From Edaphobacter lichenicola (GTDB taxonomy: Bacteria; Acidobacteriota; Terriglobia; Terriglobales; Acidobacteriaceae), in assembly GCF_025264645.1 (NCBI RefSeq), contig NZ_CP073696.1, positions 4,402,001 through 4,466,000 on the forward strand: DNA of 64,000 nt, read 5' to 3'. Below the pieces are notes generated by a model. The model worked only from the letters and a program-made list of their open reading frames with translations. It searched no databases and had not been told where the DNA came from. Below, piece after piece: positions 35,933 through 45,371 of this stretch. Numbering within the stretch: the stretch's first letter is position 1; every line of letters starts with the position of its first letter. A program made the translations under genes and the position numbers.

Positions 35933-37249
35933 ATGCGTAGCGTGTGGCACGTGAAATTTTATCTGCTCCTTATTGTGTTACAAATTTCGATCTTCACCGC
36001 GTTCGCGCAGACTGCACCCGCGCCGTCGACGTCCCGCACGCTCCTTCGCACCGGTCACCTTCTTGACGTGAAGACCGGCGCGGAGCCTACCGGCCAAACC
36101 ATCATTGTTACTGGTGACCGCATCACCGCCATCACGCCCACGGCCTCCACACCGAAGCAAACTGGCGACACTGAGATCGACCTCACCAGATACACCGTCA
36201 TGCCTGGCCTGATTGATGTCCACACCCACCTCACCATGGCGAACAACTTCGATCCCTACTTCGAACTCAGCATGACGCCTGCGAAGGAAGCCATCATCGG
36301 CGTCGAGAACGCGAAGGTCACGCTCGAAGCCGGCTTCACCACCGTCCGTAACGTTGGCGCCAACGACTTTACCGACGTTGCCCTCCGCGACGAGATCAAC
36401 GCCGGCCACATTCCTGGCCCGCACATGCAGGTCTCAGGCCCTGCGCTCGGCATCACCGGCGGCCATATGGACGAGAACCTTCTGCCGTATGAGTACCACG
36501 TCCACGGCCAGGGCGTAGCCGATGGCATCCCTGCCGTCCAGCACCAGGTTCGCGAAAATATCAAGTACGGTGCCGACCTGATCAAGATCGGAGCCACCGG
36601 CGGTGTTCTCTCCAAGGGAGACGATCCGCAGGCCAGCCAGTACACGCTCGAAGAGATGCAGGCCATCGTTGCCGATGCTCACCGGCTCGGACGCAAGGTC
36701 GCCGCTCACGCTCACGGAGCGCAGGGCATCCTCTTCGCTACGGAAGCAGGAGTCGATTCCATCGAGCACGGTTCGTACATCAACGACGAAGACATCGCGC
36801 TGATGAAAAAGAAGGGAACCTACCTCGTCCCGACCGCCTACCTCATCGATTGGGCGCAGCAGTATGCGAACCTCCCGCCTCTTTACGCTCAGAAGATGAA
36901 GGACGTCAGCGCTGTTGAGAAAGCGAACATCCACCATGCCATCCAGTCCGGTGTCAAAATCGCACTTGGCACCGATGCCGCCGTCTATCCGCACGGCCTC
37001 AACGCCCATGAGGTCGACGTCTACGTCAATCAATTCGGTATGTCGCCTCTGGCCGCCATCCAGACTGGCACCATCAACGCCGCCGATCTGATGTCATGGA
37101 CCGACCGCACCGGCACGATCGAGCCCGGCAAGTGGGCCGACATCATCGCCATCGATGGTGACCCGCTGAAGGACGTCAAGATCCTTCAGCATGTGAACTT
37201 CGTCATGAAGTCCGGCATCGTCTACAAAGACGAAACCCATAAGCAGTAG
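35933..37249 (+). CDS. Secreted metal-dependent amidohydrolase
   Basis: A 438-residue exported protein with a signal peptide (YLLLIVLQISIFTAFAQ) and a TIM-barrel amidohydrolase domain. PGLIDVHTHLT at about 86-96 supplies the first metal histidines, VAAHAHGAQGI and SIEHGSYI the next, and ALGTDAAVYPHG the metal-site Asp. It resembles imidazolonepropionase-like and Xaa-Pro dipeptidase enzymes that hydrolyse cyclic amides or dipeptides in the periplasm. An ideal AGGAGGT ribosome site precedes the ATG. Substrate not decided. Confidence 0.87.
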   Translation: MRSVWHVKFYLLLIVLQISIFTAFAQTAPAPSTSRTLLRTGHLLDVKTGAEPTGQTIIVTGDRITAITPTASTPKQTGDTEIDLTRYTVMPGLIDVHTHLTMANNFDPYFELSMTPAKEAIIGVENAKVTLEAGFTTVRNVGANDFTDVALRDEINAGHIPGPHMQVSGPALGITGGHMDENLLPYEYHVHGQGVADGIPAVQHQVRENIKYGADLIKIGATGGVLSKGDDPQASQYTLEEMQAIVADAHRLGRKVAAHAHGAQGILFATEAGVDSIEHGSYINDEDIALMKKKGTYLVPTAYLIDWAQQYANLPPLYAQKMKDVSAVEKANIHHAIQSGVKIALGTDAAVYPHGLNAHEVDVYVNQFGMSPLAAIQTGTINAADLMSWTDRTGTIEPGKWADIIAIDGDPLKDVKILQHVNFVMKSGIVYKDETHKQ

Positions 37250-37270
37250 GAAAGAAATCTTCGAACCGAC

Positions 37271-37987
37271 ATGAAAGCAACTGCACTCGAGTTCCGTTTC
37301 CGCTTCCTTCTTGGCATCATCATCTACCTGCTCGGTTTCATTGCTCCGTGGAACATGTTTCTGCACCTGGACTCCATCCGCAGCTGGCAGTTGCTTGCAT
37401 CATGGCCCGCTCGCAATGGCTGGATCGGCTTCAGCGCAGCGACGATCGCTGTTCTTGTTCTCGGCATCCTATGTGCTTTCGCAGGAGCGTTCCTGCGCAC
37501 CTGGGCGTCAGCCTATCTCGACCCCACCGTCGTTAAGGCTGGCGCGATGCATGGTGACAGCGTCGTGGCATCGGGACCCTATCGCTATCTACGCAACCCA
37601 CTCTACTTCGGCACAATGATCCACACCTTTGCTCTTGCGCTTCTCATGCCGCCCAGCGGAGCGCTCTTCTGCGTCTTCGCTATCGCCTTCTTTCAGGTGC
37701 GCCTCATCGCGGGAGAAGAGTTCTACCTCACCGCAAAACTCGGTGCTCCCTACATTGCGTACTGCGCCAGAGTCCCTCGTCTCTTTCCCTCAATGACGCC
37801 ACGCGTTCCTGCATCGGCAACGCAACCCGCCTGGCTTACAGCCTTTCTCTCCGAGATCTACATGTGGGGAGTCTTCCTCTCGTTTGCGACTCTGGGCTGG
37901 CGTTACAACTCGGTTCTCATCATCAAGGGCATTCTGATCTCGCTCGGCGTCTCGCTGATCGCCCGGGCGTTCCTTCCCAGGAAGTAG
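37271..37987 (+). CDS. ICMT/PEMT-like membrane methyltransferase
   Basis: A 238-residue integral membrane protein. GPYRYLRNPLYFGTMIHTFA at about 102-121 and GEEFYLTAKLGAPYIAYCARVPRLFP at about 147-172 are the two signatures of the isoprenylcysteine-carboxyl-methyltransferase/PEMT family, which binds SAM at the membrane interface. In bacteria these proteins methylate lipids or small molecules, mostly without known substrate. It starts 21 bases after the amidohydrolase, so the two are likely cotranscribed. Its N-terminal helices are longer than in the minimal family members. Confidence 0.8.
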   Translation: MKATALEFRFRFLLGIIIYLLGFIAPWNMFLHLDSIRSWQLLASWPARNGWIGFSAATIAVLVLGILCAFAGAFLRTWASAYLDPTVVKAGAMHGDSVVASGPYRYLRNPLYFGTMIHTFALALLMPPSGALFCVFAIAFFQVRLIAGEEFYLTAKLGAPYIAYCARVPRLFPSMTPRVPASATQPAWLTAFLSEIYMWGVFLSFATLGWRYNSVLIIKGILISLGVSLIARAFLPRK

Positions 37988-38008
37988 TCCGCGGGAGTTG
38001 ATCAAAAA

Positions 38009-38068
38009 CGAAGAGCCTGTCATGCCGCTGATCGATAGTTGATCAAGAGGGGCACAACAGGCTCTTCG
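38009..38068. terminator. Inverted repeat after the methyltransferase gene
   Basis: Perfect 12-bp arms CGAAGAGCCTGT (38009-38020) and ACAGGCTCTTCG (38057-38068) flank a 36-base loop. The direct repeat GTTGATCAA occurs just before the left arm and again inside the loop. No T-run follows, so it could be a structured terminator or a protein-binding site. Confidence 0.45.
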
Positions 38069-38171
38069 GTTACTCTCGCGCCTCAACGTAGCAACCTGGA
38101 GGCGCAACGATCGGGGAGGGCCCTTTGCTTGCGACACAATCGCGTACTAGCGCGTTAGTGCCGCAGTTGAA

Positions 38172-38468
38172 CTACTTCTTTACCGGTGCGATCGTATCCT
38201 TCGCAACCTTGGCCACGCGGAACTTCACCACGGTCTTGGCCTTGATCTTGATGGTCTCACCCGTCTGCGGGTTGCGGCCAAGACGCGCCTTGCGCTCTGC
38301 CTTCACCAGCTTGCCGATACCAGGAATCGTGAACTCGCCATTCTTCTTGGTCTCTTTCACTGCGGTCTCGGCCAGCAGTTCGAGGAAGCCCGCGGTCTGC
38401 TTGTTGGTGAGTTCGAGCTTCTCCGCCAGGTGGCGAACCAGCGCTGTCTTTGTCATTCCCTTTGCCAT
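38172..38468 (-). CDS. HU-family DNA-binding protein
   Basis: A 98-residue histone-like protein. MTKTALVRHLAEKLELTNKQ gives the helical dimer part, FTIPGIGKLVKAERKARLGRNPQTGETI the beta arm with the RNPQTGE tip, and the lysine-rich end follows. HU/IHF proteins bend and compact DNA. The MAKGMTK start has two candidate codons; the ATG at 38468 is used. Its position 2.3 kb from parB may reflect the origin region, but HU genes occur in many contexts. Confidence 0.92.
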   Translation of the reverse strand: MAKGMTKTALVRHLAEKLELTNKQTAGFLELLAETAVKETKKNGEFTIPGIGKLVKAERKARLGRNPQTGETIKIKAKTVVKFRVAKVAKDTIAPVKK

Positions 38469-38837
38469 GTGTCTTACTCCTTCTTGCGTTTCAAAATAGA
38501 TTCTCGGGCCCGCTCACCTAACCAGCATAAATATTCTGTAAAGCGCATCAGGTTTTTTTCAATGCGAAATCATCAATGTTCATGCGGGTGCGGAGAACCG
38601 TACCGCAATTCACCTTCATCCTTTCCGAGCGCTTTGTCAACCAGATTTCTTCGGTTTCCACAGGTTTTTTCCGGTTTTTGTCGGTTCTGTTCAAGATAAG
38701 GTACATTTTGGGCCTGATTTCCAAGAAATACCCACTTTTAGCCTGATGCCTTTCGCATCGGCAGAGGCCTCCCCCGCGCTGACCACTGCACGATCGCAGG
38801 GGTTAGATTTCTTTCATCCCGCTCTACAATTGGGAAA
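38469..38837. other. HU/metallo-hydrolase divergent gap
   Basis: About 370 bases with the HU promoter region and no gene. Near 38650-38690 there is a T-rich stretch of short GGTTTTTnC words (TTCCACAGGTTTTTTCCGG, TTTTTGTCGG), possibly promoter-proximal sequence. Nothing else is supportable. Confidence 0.4.
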
Positions 38838-39734
38838 ATGCGCGCGACTCTCTCCCGTCTATCAATTGTCCTCTTCTTCTGCACGTCCATACTCGTGCAT
38901 GCAGCAACAAACCCATCGTGGACAACACCCATCGCTCCATTCCGCATTGCCGACAACCTCTACTACGTGGGAAGCCAGGATCTTGCCAGCTACCTCGTCG
39001 TCACCTCACAGGGGAACATCCTGATCAACGCGAACCTCGTTACTTCGCCGCCGCAGATACGCGCAAGTGTTGAGAAGCTGGGCTTCCGCTGGCAAGATAT
39101 CAGGGTTCTCCTCAACAGCCAGGCGCATGGGGATCACATGGCTGGCGCGGCCGAGGTGGTTCGCGAGACACATGCGAAGAACATGGTCATGGACGGCGAC
39201 GTGAGCGTAGTTGAGACCGGCGCGCGGACAGATTTCCTATCGCCCTCACCCAATATCCCCATCTACACCCCTGTGCACGTGGACCGAGTTTTGCACGACG
39301 GAGACACGGTAAGCCTCGGGGATGTGACACTGACGGCGCACAAGACTGCAGGCCACACTCGCGGATGTACGACGTGGACCATGCGCTCTCATCTGCCGGG
39401 GGAGCCAGCGGGAACGATTCGGAATATCGTGATCGTCGGAGGGGTAGGCTTCTGGTCGGAGTTTCACTTTGTCGCTACACCCAGCCACCCGGTAAGCTAT
39501 CCCGGCATCGTTCAGGATTTCCAGCATACCTTTGTCGTACTGCGAGCTTTGCCTTGCGACGTATTTCTTGGAGCCCATGGTGGATACTTCGATATGCTGA
39601 CTAAACTAAAGCACTACCCGCAGGATGGTTCCCGTGTCTTTATCGATCCTGCCGGCTATAAGGATTTCGTCGCGGATGCTCAGCAAACGTTCGAGCAGGC
39701 ATTGCGCAAACAGCAGGCCGCTGCTTTACGTTGA
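38838..39734 (+). CDS. Subclass B3-like metallo-beta-lactamase fold hydrolase
   Basis: A 298-residue exported protein. The signal peptide ends at SILVHA. The metallo-hydrolase fold has LLNSQAHGDHMAG at about 92-104, AGHTRGCTTW at about 171 and GAHGGYFDM at about 244. The metal box reads QAHGDH, with Gln in place of the usual first His, as in the GOB-type B3 enzymes, while the other ligands are present. It may hydrolyse beta-lactams or act on other substrates. The start is uncertain: a weak GGGAAA precedes the ATG. Confidence 0.82.
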   Translation: MRATLSRLSIVLFFCTSILVHAATNPSWTTPIAPFRIADNLYYVGSQDLASYLVVTSQGNILINANLVTSPPQIRASVEKLGFRWQDIRVLLNSQAHGDHMAGAAEVVRETHAKNMVMDGDVSVVETGARTDFLSPSPNIPIYTPVHVDRVLHDGDTVSLGDVTLTAHKTAGHTRGCTTWTMRSHLPGEPAGTIRNIVIVGGVGFWSEFHFVATPSHPVSYPGIVQDFQHTFVVLRALPCDVFLGAHGGYFDMLTKLKHYPQDGSRVFIDPAGYKDFVADAQQTFEQALRKQQAAALR

Positions 39735-39839
39735 CCTTCCGTTACGAAAAATTGGCTGCGCCAATATTCAGCGCTGCAATTTTCAGAGCAGCAATCAATC
39801 TGCTATCGTGGCCGCTACCGGACAAAGGAGCAAGCAATC

Positions 39840-41573
39840 ATGAACAGAGCATTCGCCTCGTCACATGTCGTGGGAATCCTCCCTTCCATTTCAAAACTTC
39901 TTCTCATCCTCTCTCTCAGTACTGTGGTGGTCCCTGCACAAGTTATCGTCGCCCCGACAACCCCGCAGGTCGGCTCCTCAAATCCCGTCACGGCAGAGCC
40001 CCTCGTCTCGCGCCCGCACACCAAGCCCTGCGTCGTTCAGCTGCTCACCAACTCCGCCTTCGAAAGCTTCACCCCCGCTCCGCTCAACTACACACCGCCC
40101 GCGGCCTGCCCCGGTCCATGGGCCAAGGTTGTGCTCACCGCGGATTTCACCGTCTCCGCCGGCATTCAGTACGATCGCAGCGCCTGGTTCTATCTCAACA
40201 ACGTCAACATCTTCTACGGCACCACCGCCGAACCCGGCAGCAAACTCAGCCCCTCTTGGCACGTCGAGCGCGACCTCACCGACCTCTCCGCTCTCTTCAA
40301 GTCCCCGCAGACCGGCGCCGCCAGCATCGGCAACATCGTCAACTCCAGCTACACCGGCATCATCTACGCTAACGCCGCACTCGAGTTCTACCCCGCCTCC
40401 TGGCAGGCACAGGCTCCCGTCGTTCCAGACATCGTCGACTCGCTCAGCTCCGGCAACAGCCCCGCCACACTTAACACTGGCGCCGATCAAGTTACCCAAA
40501 CCGTTACGCTTCCTCGCAACGTCGAAAAGGTCTACCTCGACGTCATCTCGCAGAGCCAGATCGGCGACGAGTTCTGGTACTTTTGCGTCCCCAACGACGT
40601 AGCCGGTGAGCTCGAGAGCTGCGGCAACAGCGCCTTCCGCGAGACCGAGATCTCCATCGACGGCAAACCCGCAGGCGTAGCTCCCGTCTACCCGTGGATC
40701 TTCACCGGCGGCCTCGACCCCTATCTCTGGATTCCAATCACCGGCGTCCAAACCCTCAACTTCAAGCCATATCGCGTCGACCTCACACCCTTCGCAGGTG
40801 TCCTCGGCGACGGCAGCGAACACACCGTCGCCATCAGTGTCTTTAACGCCAACGGCTACTTCCTCTCCACAGCCAATCTGCTCGTCTACACCGATCACGG
40901 CAGCAAAGAAGTCACCGGCGGGCTACTTAGCAACACGCTCAGCGCAGAGCCAACCCCGCAGGTCTCTGAAAACCTCGCGACCGACTCCACCGGCACCACA
41001 ACCGGCACCGTCGCAGTAGGCTCCGACCGCAGCTTCACGATCAGCGGATACGTCAACACCTCCCACGGCCGCGTCGAAACCACCGTTGAGCAGAAGATCA
41101 ACTTCCTCAGCACGCAAACCTTCGACGTCAATCCAAATGTTGGCCCCGACAACCAGAGCACCGTGCAGACCAGCACCGTTGACTCCGAGACCACCACGCG
41201 CACTGGCTTCCTCGTCGAAAAGGTAGCGAAGCACATCTCCTTCCCGCTCACACTTAACTACGCACTGACCTACAACGCCAACGGCACCTACACGCAGGTC
41301 GTCTCCTCCAACCAGCAGGACGTCCACACCGAAGCCAAAACACTCAACAACTTTCCCATCTACGAATCCAACTCACAGGAGCAGGTCTCATCGAAGGACA
41401 CGTTGCAGTACGACGCAAACTTCAACCTGACCGCAGCAGGAGTTGGCAAATCGAGTGCGTCCTATCTCAGCCACGACTCTCTCGGCGAATGCTACAGCCG
41501 CTCACTCACCGCCGCTAACCAGATCCTGACCTCAGTCACGGACGGCAAAGGCTGCCACCAGGGCTGGTTCTAA
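39840..41573 (+). CDS. PNGase A-like peptide-N4-asparagine amidase, secreted
   Basis: A 577-residue exported protein with a signal peptide ending near VVPAQ. The N-terminal half matches the PNGase A family found mainly in plants and fungi: FVSAGIQYDRSAWFYLNNVN-like strands, EFWYFCVPNDVAGELESCGN, and GVAPVYPWIFTGGLDPYLW followed by TLNFKPYRVDLTPFAG. These enzymes remove N-glycans from glycopeptides. The second half (from about 370) is a beta-rich, Thr/Ser-rich region, also typical. An AAAGGAG ribosome site precedes the ATG. To my knowledge, acid-active N-glycanases have been described in acidobacteria, so activity on plant or fungal glycoproteins is plausible. Confidence 0.85.
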   Translation: MNRAFASSHVVGILPSISKLLLILSLSTVVVPAQVIVAPTTPQVGSSNPVTAEPLVSRPHTKPCVVQLLTNSAFESFTPAPLNYTPPAACPGPWAKVVLTADFTVSAGIQYDRSAWFYLNNVNIFYGTTAEPGSKLSPSWHVERDLTDLSALFKSPQTGAASIGNIVNSSYTGIIYANAALEFYPASWQAQAPVVPDIVDSLSSGNSPATLNTGADQVTQTVTLPRNVEKVYLDVISQSQIGDEFWYFCVPNDVAGELESCGNSAFRETEISIDGKPAGVAPVYPWIFTGGLDPYLWIPITGVQTLNFKPYRVDLTPFAGVLGDGSEHTVAISVFNANGYFLSTANLLVYTDHGSKEVTGGLLSNTLSAEPTPQVSENLATDSTGTTTGTVAVGSDRSFTISGYVNTSHGRVETTVEQKINFLSTQTFDVNPNVGPDNQSTVQTSTVDSETTTRTGFLVEKVAKHISFPLTLNYALTYNANGTYTQVVSSNQQDVHTEAKTLNNFPIYESNSQEQVSSKDTLQYDANFNLTAAGVGKSSASYLSHDSLGECYSRSLTAANQILTSVTDGKGCHQGWF

Positions 41574-41714
41574 CCGCACTCAAGAAACAATCAACAATGC
41601 GCGCTCCATCCATCGCGAAGCCAGTGATAGATGGAGCCGCTTCTCTTCACCCGACAGCTCTCAACTCGGTGAGCAAGGTTTCGTGGTACTCCCACCAAAT
41701 GCCTCTGACGAGTC

Positions 41715-41740
41715 GTCATCCTGAGCGGAGCGAAGGACCC
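41715..41740 (+). repeat. GTCATCCTGAGCG extragenic repeat
   Basis: GTCATCCTGAGCGGAGCGAA followed by GGACCC. The same 26-base unit with two or three changes occurs at 47709-47734. It lies in the 283-bp gap between the PNGase A-like and LLM genes, where no gene is visible. Confidence 0.6.
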
Positions 41741-41856
41741 CTTTATTTCGTCCTTGTTCTGTCCGCCCTATCGCTGACTCCCTCCGTCGGAACAAGAATC
41801 AACCACCGCCCCAAACATCCGCCTCTGCGAGACAATCAACTCAGAGGAATAAAAAG

Positions 41857-42891
41857 ATGCAGATCGGCATCGACAGCTTCGCGGCCTTAGTTGCAGACCC
41901 AATCACCGGCGAAATCGTCACCGCGCAGCAGCGCATCGCTCACCTCCTCGAAGAGATCGAGCTGGCAGATAAAGTTGGCCTCGACCACTTCGGCCTCGGC
42001 GAGCACCACCGCAGCGAGTACCTCGACTCAGCCCCCGCTATCATCCTCGCCGCCGCTGCCTCGCGTACAAAAAACATTCGCCTTACCTCTGCCGTTACCG
42101 TCCTCAGCGCCGCAGATCCCGTGCGCGTCTTTCAAGAGTTCGCCACTCTCGACCTCATCTCCGGTGGCCGCGCCGAAATCGTCGCAGGCCGCGGTTCCTT
42201 CATCGAATCCTTCCCTCTCTTCGGCCTCAAGCTCGAAGACTACGACGACCTCTTCGCGGAAAAACTCGACCTCCTCCTCACTCTTCGCGAATCCACCAAC
42301 GTCAACTGGTCCGGCAAACATCGCGCCCCACTCACCGGCCAGGGAGTCTACCCGCGCCCGATCCAAAACCCGCTTCCCGTCTGGCTCGGAGTAGGCGGCA
42401 CGCCTGAGTCCTTCGTCCGCGCCGGAGCACTCGGCCTTCCCCTCATGGTCGCCATCATCGGCGGCGAGCCTCACCGCTTTCGTCCGCTCATCGACATCTA
42501 CCGCGAAGCAGGCCGACGCGCCGGTCACGCACCTGAGTCCCTCAAGGTCGGCATCCACGCACTCGGTTATGTAGCCGACACAGACCAGCAAGCCTCCGAC
42601 GACTTCTTCCCCGGTTACGCCGAGGCCTTCACCAAGATCGGCAAAGAGCGTGGCTGGCCCCCGGTCACGCGCAGCCAGTTCGAAGCGCTCCGCCGCCCGA
42701 CCGGCGCCCTCATGGTCAGCGATGCCGAGACCGTAGCCGCAAAACTCGTCCAGATGAACGAGGCCCTCGGCGGCGTCTCCCGCGTCAGCTTCCAGATGAG
42801 CGTCGCCGCCCTCCGTCACGACAAGCTTATGCACGCCATCGAACTCCTCGGCACCAAGGTCGCCCCCATCATCCGCAAGGCCTTGCCGTAA
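41857..42891 (+). CDS. LLM-class flavin-dependent oxidoreductase
   Basis: A 344-residue luciferase-like monooxygenase. [20 protein letters not shown] at about 32-51 and [20 protein letters not shown] are the typical barrel strands, with [17 protein letters not shown] as the flavin phosphate loop. These enzymes use reduced FMN to oxidise small molecules, and the substrate here is unknown. AGAGGAA lies before the ATG. The gene is strongly C-biased on the plus strand. No flavin reductase is adjacent. Confidence 0.88.
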   Translation: MQIGIDSFAALVADPITGEIVTAQQRIAHLLEEIELADKVGLDHFGLGEHHRSEYLDSAPAIILAAAASRTKNIRLTSAVTVLSAADPVRVFQEFATLDLISGGRAEIVAGRGSFIESFPLFGLKLEDYDDLFAEKLDLLLTLRESTNVNWSGKHRAPLTGQGVYPRPIQNPLPVWLGVGGTPESFVRAGALGLPLMVAIIGGEPHRFRPLIDIYREAGRRAGHAPESLKVGIHALGYVADTDQQASDDFFPGYAEAFTKIGKERGWPPVTRSQFEALRRPTGALMVSDAETVAAKLVQMNEALGGVSRVSFQMSVAALRHDKLMHAIELLGTKVAPIIRKALP

Positions 42892-43017
42892 TCACCTTCT
42901 CCTTCCCAAATGAGTCGCAAAGTAAGATAGCTTCAAAAGCACGACCGCGAACGCTACCGTCTGCAACTCTCTAGACGATCGATCCACCCGGGCCCGTCGA
43001 TGTTGGAGGAACTTTGC

Positions 43018-45321
43018 ATGTCGTTGCAACGAACAATCATCACCCATGCTGTGCTCGCGTCTTTCGTATCCTTCTTCGCAACTGGAATCGCACGAAGCCA
43101 GACCGCTTCGCAACCCGAACCCGCCCCAGCCGCCGTTCCAGCCCCGAGCACAGCTCCCGCGCTTCAGTCCCGCGAAGTTCCTGGCAGTGGGAAACATCGT
43201 CCCCGCGTCGCTCTCGTGCTTGAAGGCGGAGGCGCACTCGGCTTCGCTCACATCGGCGTCATCGACTATCTCGAGCAGCATCACATCCCCGTCGATCTCG
43301 TCGTCGGCACCAGCATGGGCGGTCTCATCGGAGGCCTCTACGCCTCCGGCCGCTCCCCCGACGAGCTCCGCGCCCTCATGCAAAGCATCGACTGGGACAT
43401 CGCCATCGGCGGCCGCACCCCATTCCGCGATCTCAGCTACCGCCGCAAGCAGGATCGCGAAGACTTCCCCAACCGTCTCGACTTCGGCCTCAAGCACGGC
43501 CTCTCCCTACCCGAGGGCCTCAACTCCGGTCAGGAGGTCGGCCTCATCCTCGACAACGCCACGCTCGCCGACTATAACCTCGCCAGCTTCAACGATCTCC
43601 CCATCCCCTTCCGCTGCGTCGCCACCAACATGACCACCGGCAGAATGTATGTCTTCGACCGCGGCTCCCTCGGCCAGGCGATGCGCGCCACCATGTCCAT
43701 CCCCGGTGTCTTCGTGCCCGTAGTCATCAACGGCCAACTCTTCACCGACGGCGGCTCCGTCGATAACCTTCCCGTCGACGTTGCCCGCGCCAACGGCGCC
43801 GATATCGTCATCGCCAGCTATCTCGACACCGGCTCGACCGGCACCAAGCGACCAGGCTCCTTCCTCTCCACTGCCGGCAGCTCCATCAGCATCATGGTTG
43901 CCGCCAACGAGATGCACAGCCTAGAAAACGCCGATGTGCTCATCAGCTCCGACCTCAAAGGCATCACCAGCTCCATGTACGCCGACTCCGCCAAGATCGC
44001 ACCCAAGGGTACCGAGGCAGCCGCCAAGAAAGCCAAGCTCCTCGAAAACTACAGTGTCAGCGACGAAGAGTGGGCCGAATACATCAAGCAGCGCGACGCT
44101 CGCCGCAAAATCAACGTGCCCAACCCACAGTTCCTCGCCGTCTCTGGAGAAGTTCCCGCCGCCAACGCAGAGATCGAACACCGTCTCGCCCCAGAGGTCG
44201 TCAACAAACCCGTCGACACCAAGTACCTCGATCAAGCGATGACGCGCCTGGTTGGCAACGGCACACTCAACGCCGCCGGCTACTCCATCGTCGATCGCAA
44301 CGGCGTCCCCGGACTCGCCGTCACTGCCTACCCCAAGTCGTACGGGCCGCCTTTCCTCAACCTCGGCATCAACATCGACGGCTCCGACACCGAGGACGTC
44401 CTCTTCGGCATGGCCGCACGCGTCACCTTCACCAACTTCGGCGGCTACCGCGCCGAGTGGCGCAACGACGCATTCTTCGGCTCCAGCTACGGCCTCAAAA
44501 GCGAGTACTACCGCCCCTTCACCGCACACACGCGCTTCTTCTACGCCCCCCGCGCCTACGTCACCAGCACTCGCTTCGACTTCTACAACGAAGGCTCCCG
44601 CACCTCGCAGTATCAGATCGCACAAAACGGATTCGGCTTCGATGGCGGCTACACCTGGGCACGCGGCGCAGAACTCCGCGTCGGCCAGGACGAGTACTGG
44701 TACTCCGTCAGCAAACGCATTGACTTCGACGACCTCTCCATTCCCGCCCAGCTCCAAAGCGTCTCTACCCTGCAGTTCAACTACCTTGGAGCGGACAACG
44801 CCGTCCTTCCCTTCAGCGGAGCCAACGTCTACTTCCACGTAGCGCGTCACGAACCCAATAAAGGCAACGACCCCTTCACCCTCGCTGACGCCCGCGTCGC
44901 CTACTACGTTCCCATCAGGACCAAGAACGCCATCTTCGTCACCGCCGCTGGTGGCACCAGCTTCGGCGCAGCACCCGAGGTCACAGACCTCCAGGGCTTC
45001 CCGCTCGGTGGCCCGTTCCGCCTGGGCTCCTACGGCAAAAACGAACTTCTCGGCAATCAATACTGGCTCTTCCAGGGTGGCTACGAGCGCAGACTCTTCA
45101 AGTTCAATCCGCTCATCGGCGAAGGTCTTTACGCTGTCGCCTTCATGGAAGGCGGCAAGGTCTACAACAACCTCAACGCCGCAGACACCCTCATCTCCGA
45201 AGCCTGGGATGGCAGCTTTGCCGTCGTCGCCCGCACCGCGCTCGGCCCCATCTACGTCGGCGGAGCCGCTGGAGACAACGACCATCGCAAGTGGTGGTTT
45301 GGCCTTGGCCGCACCTTCTAG
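43018..45321 (+). CDS. Patatin-like phospholipase with C-terminal outer-membrane barrel (PlpD-like)
   Basis: A 767-residue protein of the type Vd plan. The signal peptide ends near ARS. The patatin domain has GGGALGFAHIGVI at about 70-82 (oxyanion glycines), VGTSMGGLIGG at about 96-106 with the catalytic Ser, and FTDGGSVDNLPVD at about 241-253 with the catalytic Asp. A POTRA-like segment at about 390-450 and a beta-barrel of the BamA family to the end (terminal Phe, RTF) follow. The patatin part may be displayed or released at the surface and hydrolyse phospholipids. ATG at 43018 has GGAGG upstream; an ATG at 43000 overlaps that site. Confidence 0.9.
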   Translation: MSLQRTIITHAVLASFVSFFATGIARSQTASQPEPAPAAVPAPSTAPALQSREVPGSGKHRPRVALVLEGGGALGFAHIGVIDYLEQHHIPVDLVVGTSMGGLIGGLYASGRSPDELRALMQSIDWDIAIGGRTPFRDLSYRRKQDREDFPNRLDFGLKHGLSLPEGLNSGQEVGLILDNATLADYNLASFNDLPIPFRCVATNMTTGRMYVFDRGSLGQAMRATMSIPGVFVPVVINGQLFTDGGSVDNLPVDVARANGADIVIASYLDTGSTGTKRPGSFLSTAGSSISIMVAANEMHSLENADVLISSDLKGITSSMYADSAKIAPKGTEAAAKKAKLLENYSVSDEEWAEYIKQRDARRKINVPNPQFLAVSGEVPAANAEIEHRLAPEVVNKPVDTKYLDQAMTRLVGNGTLNAAGYSIVDRNGVPGLAVTAYPKSYGPPFLNLGINIDGSDTEDVLFGMAARVTFTNFGGYRAEWRNDAFFGSSYGLKSEYYRPFTAHTRFFYAPRAYVTSTRFDFYNEGSRTSQYQIAQNGFGFDGGYTWARGAELRVGQDEYWYSVSKRIDFDDLSIPAQLQSVSTLQFNYLGADNAVLPFSGANVYFHVARHEPNKGNDPFTLADARVAYYVPIRTKNAIFVTAAGGTSFGAAPEVTDLQGFPLGGPFRLGSYGKNELLGNQYWLFQGGYERRLFKFNPLIGEGLYAVAFMEGGKVYNNLNAADTLISEAWDGSFAVVARTALGPIYVGGAAGDNDHRKWWFGLGRTF

Positions 45322-45371
45322 TGATACGATCATCGCCGACAGCAAGATCACAAAATCCCGGGGAGAAAACT

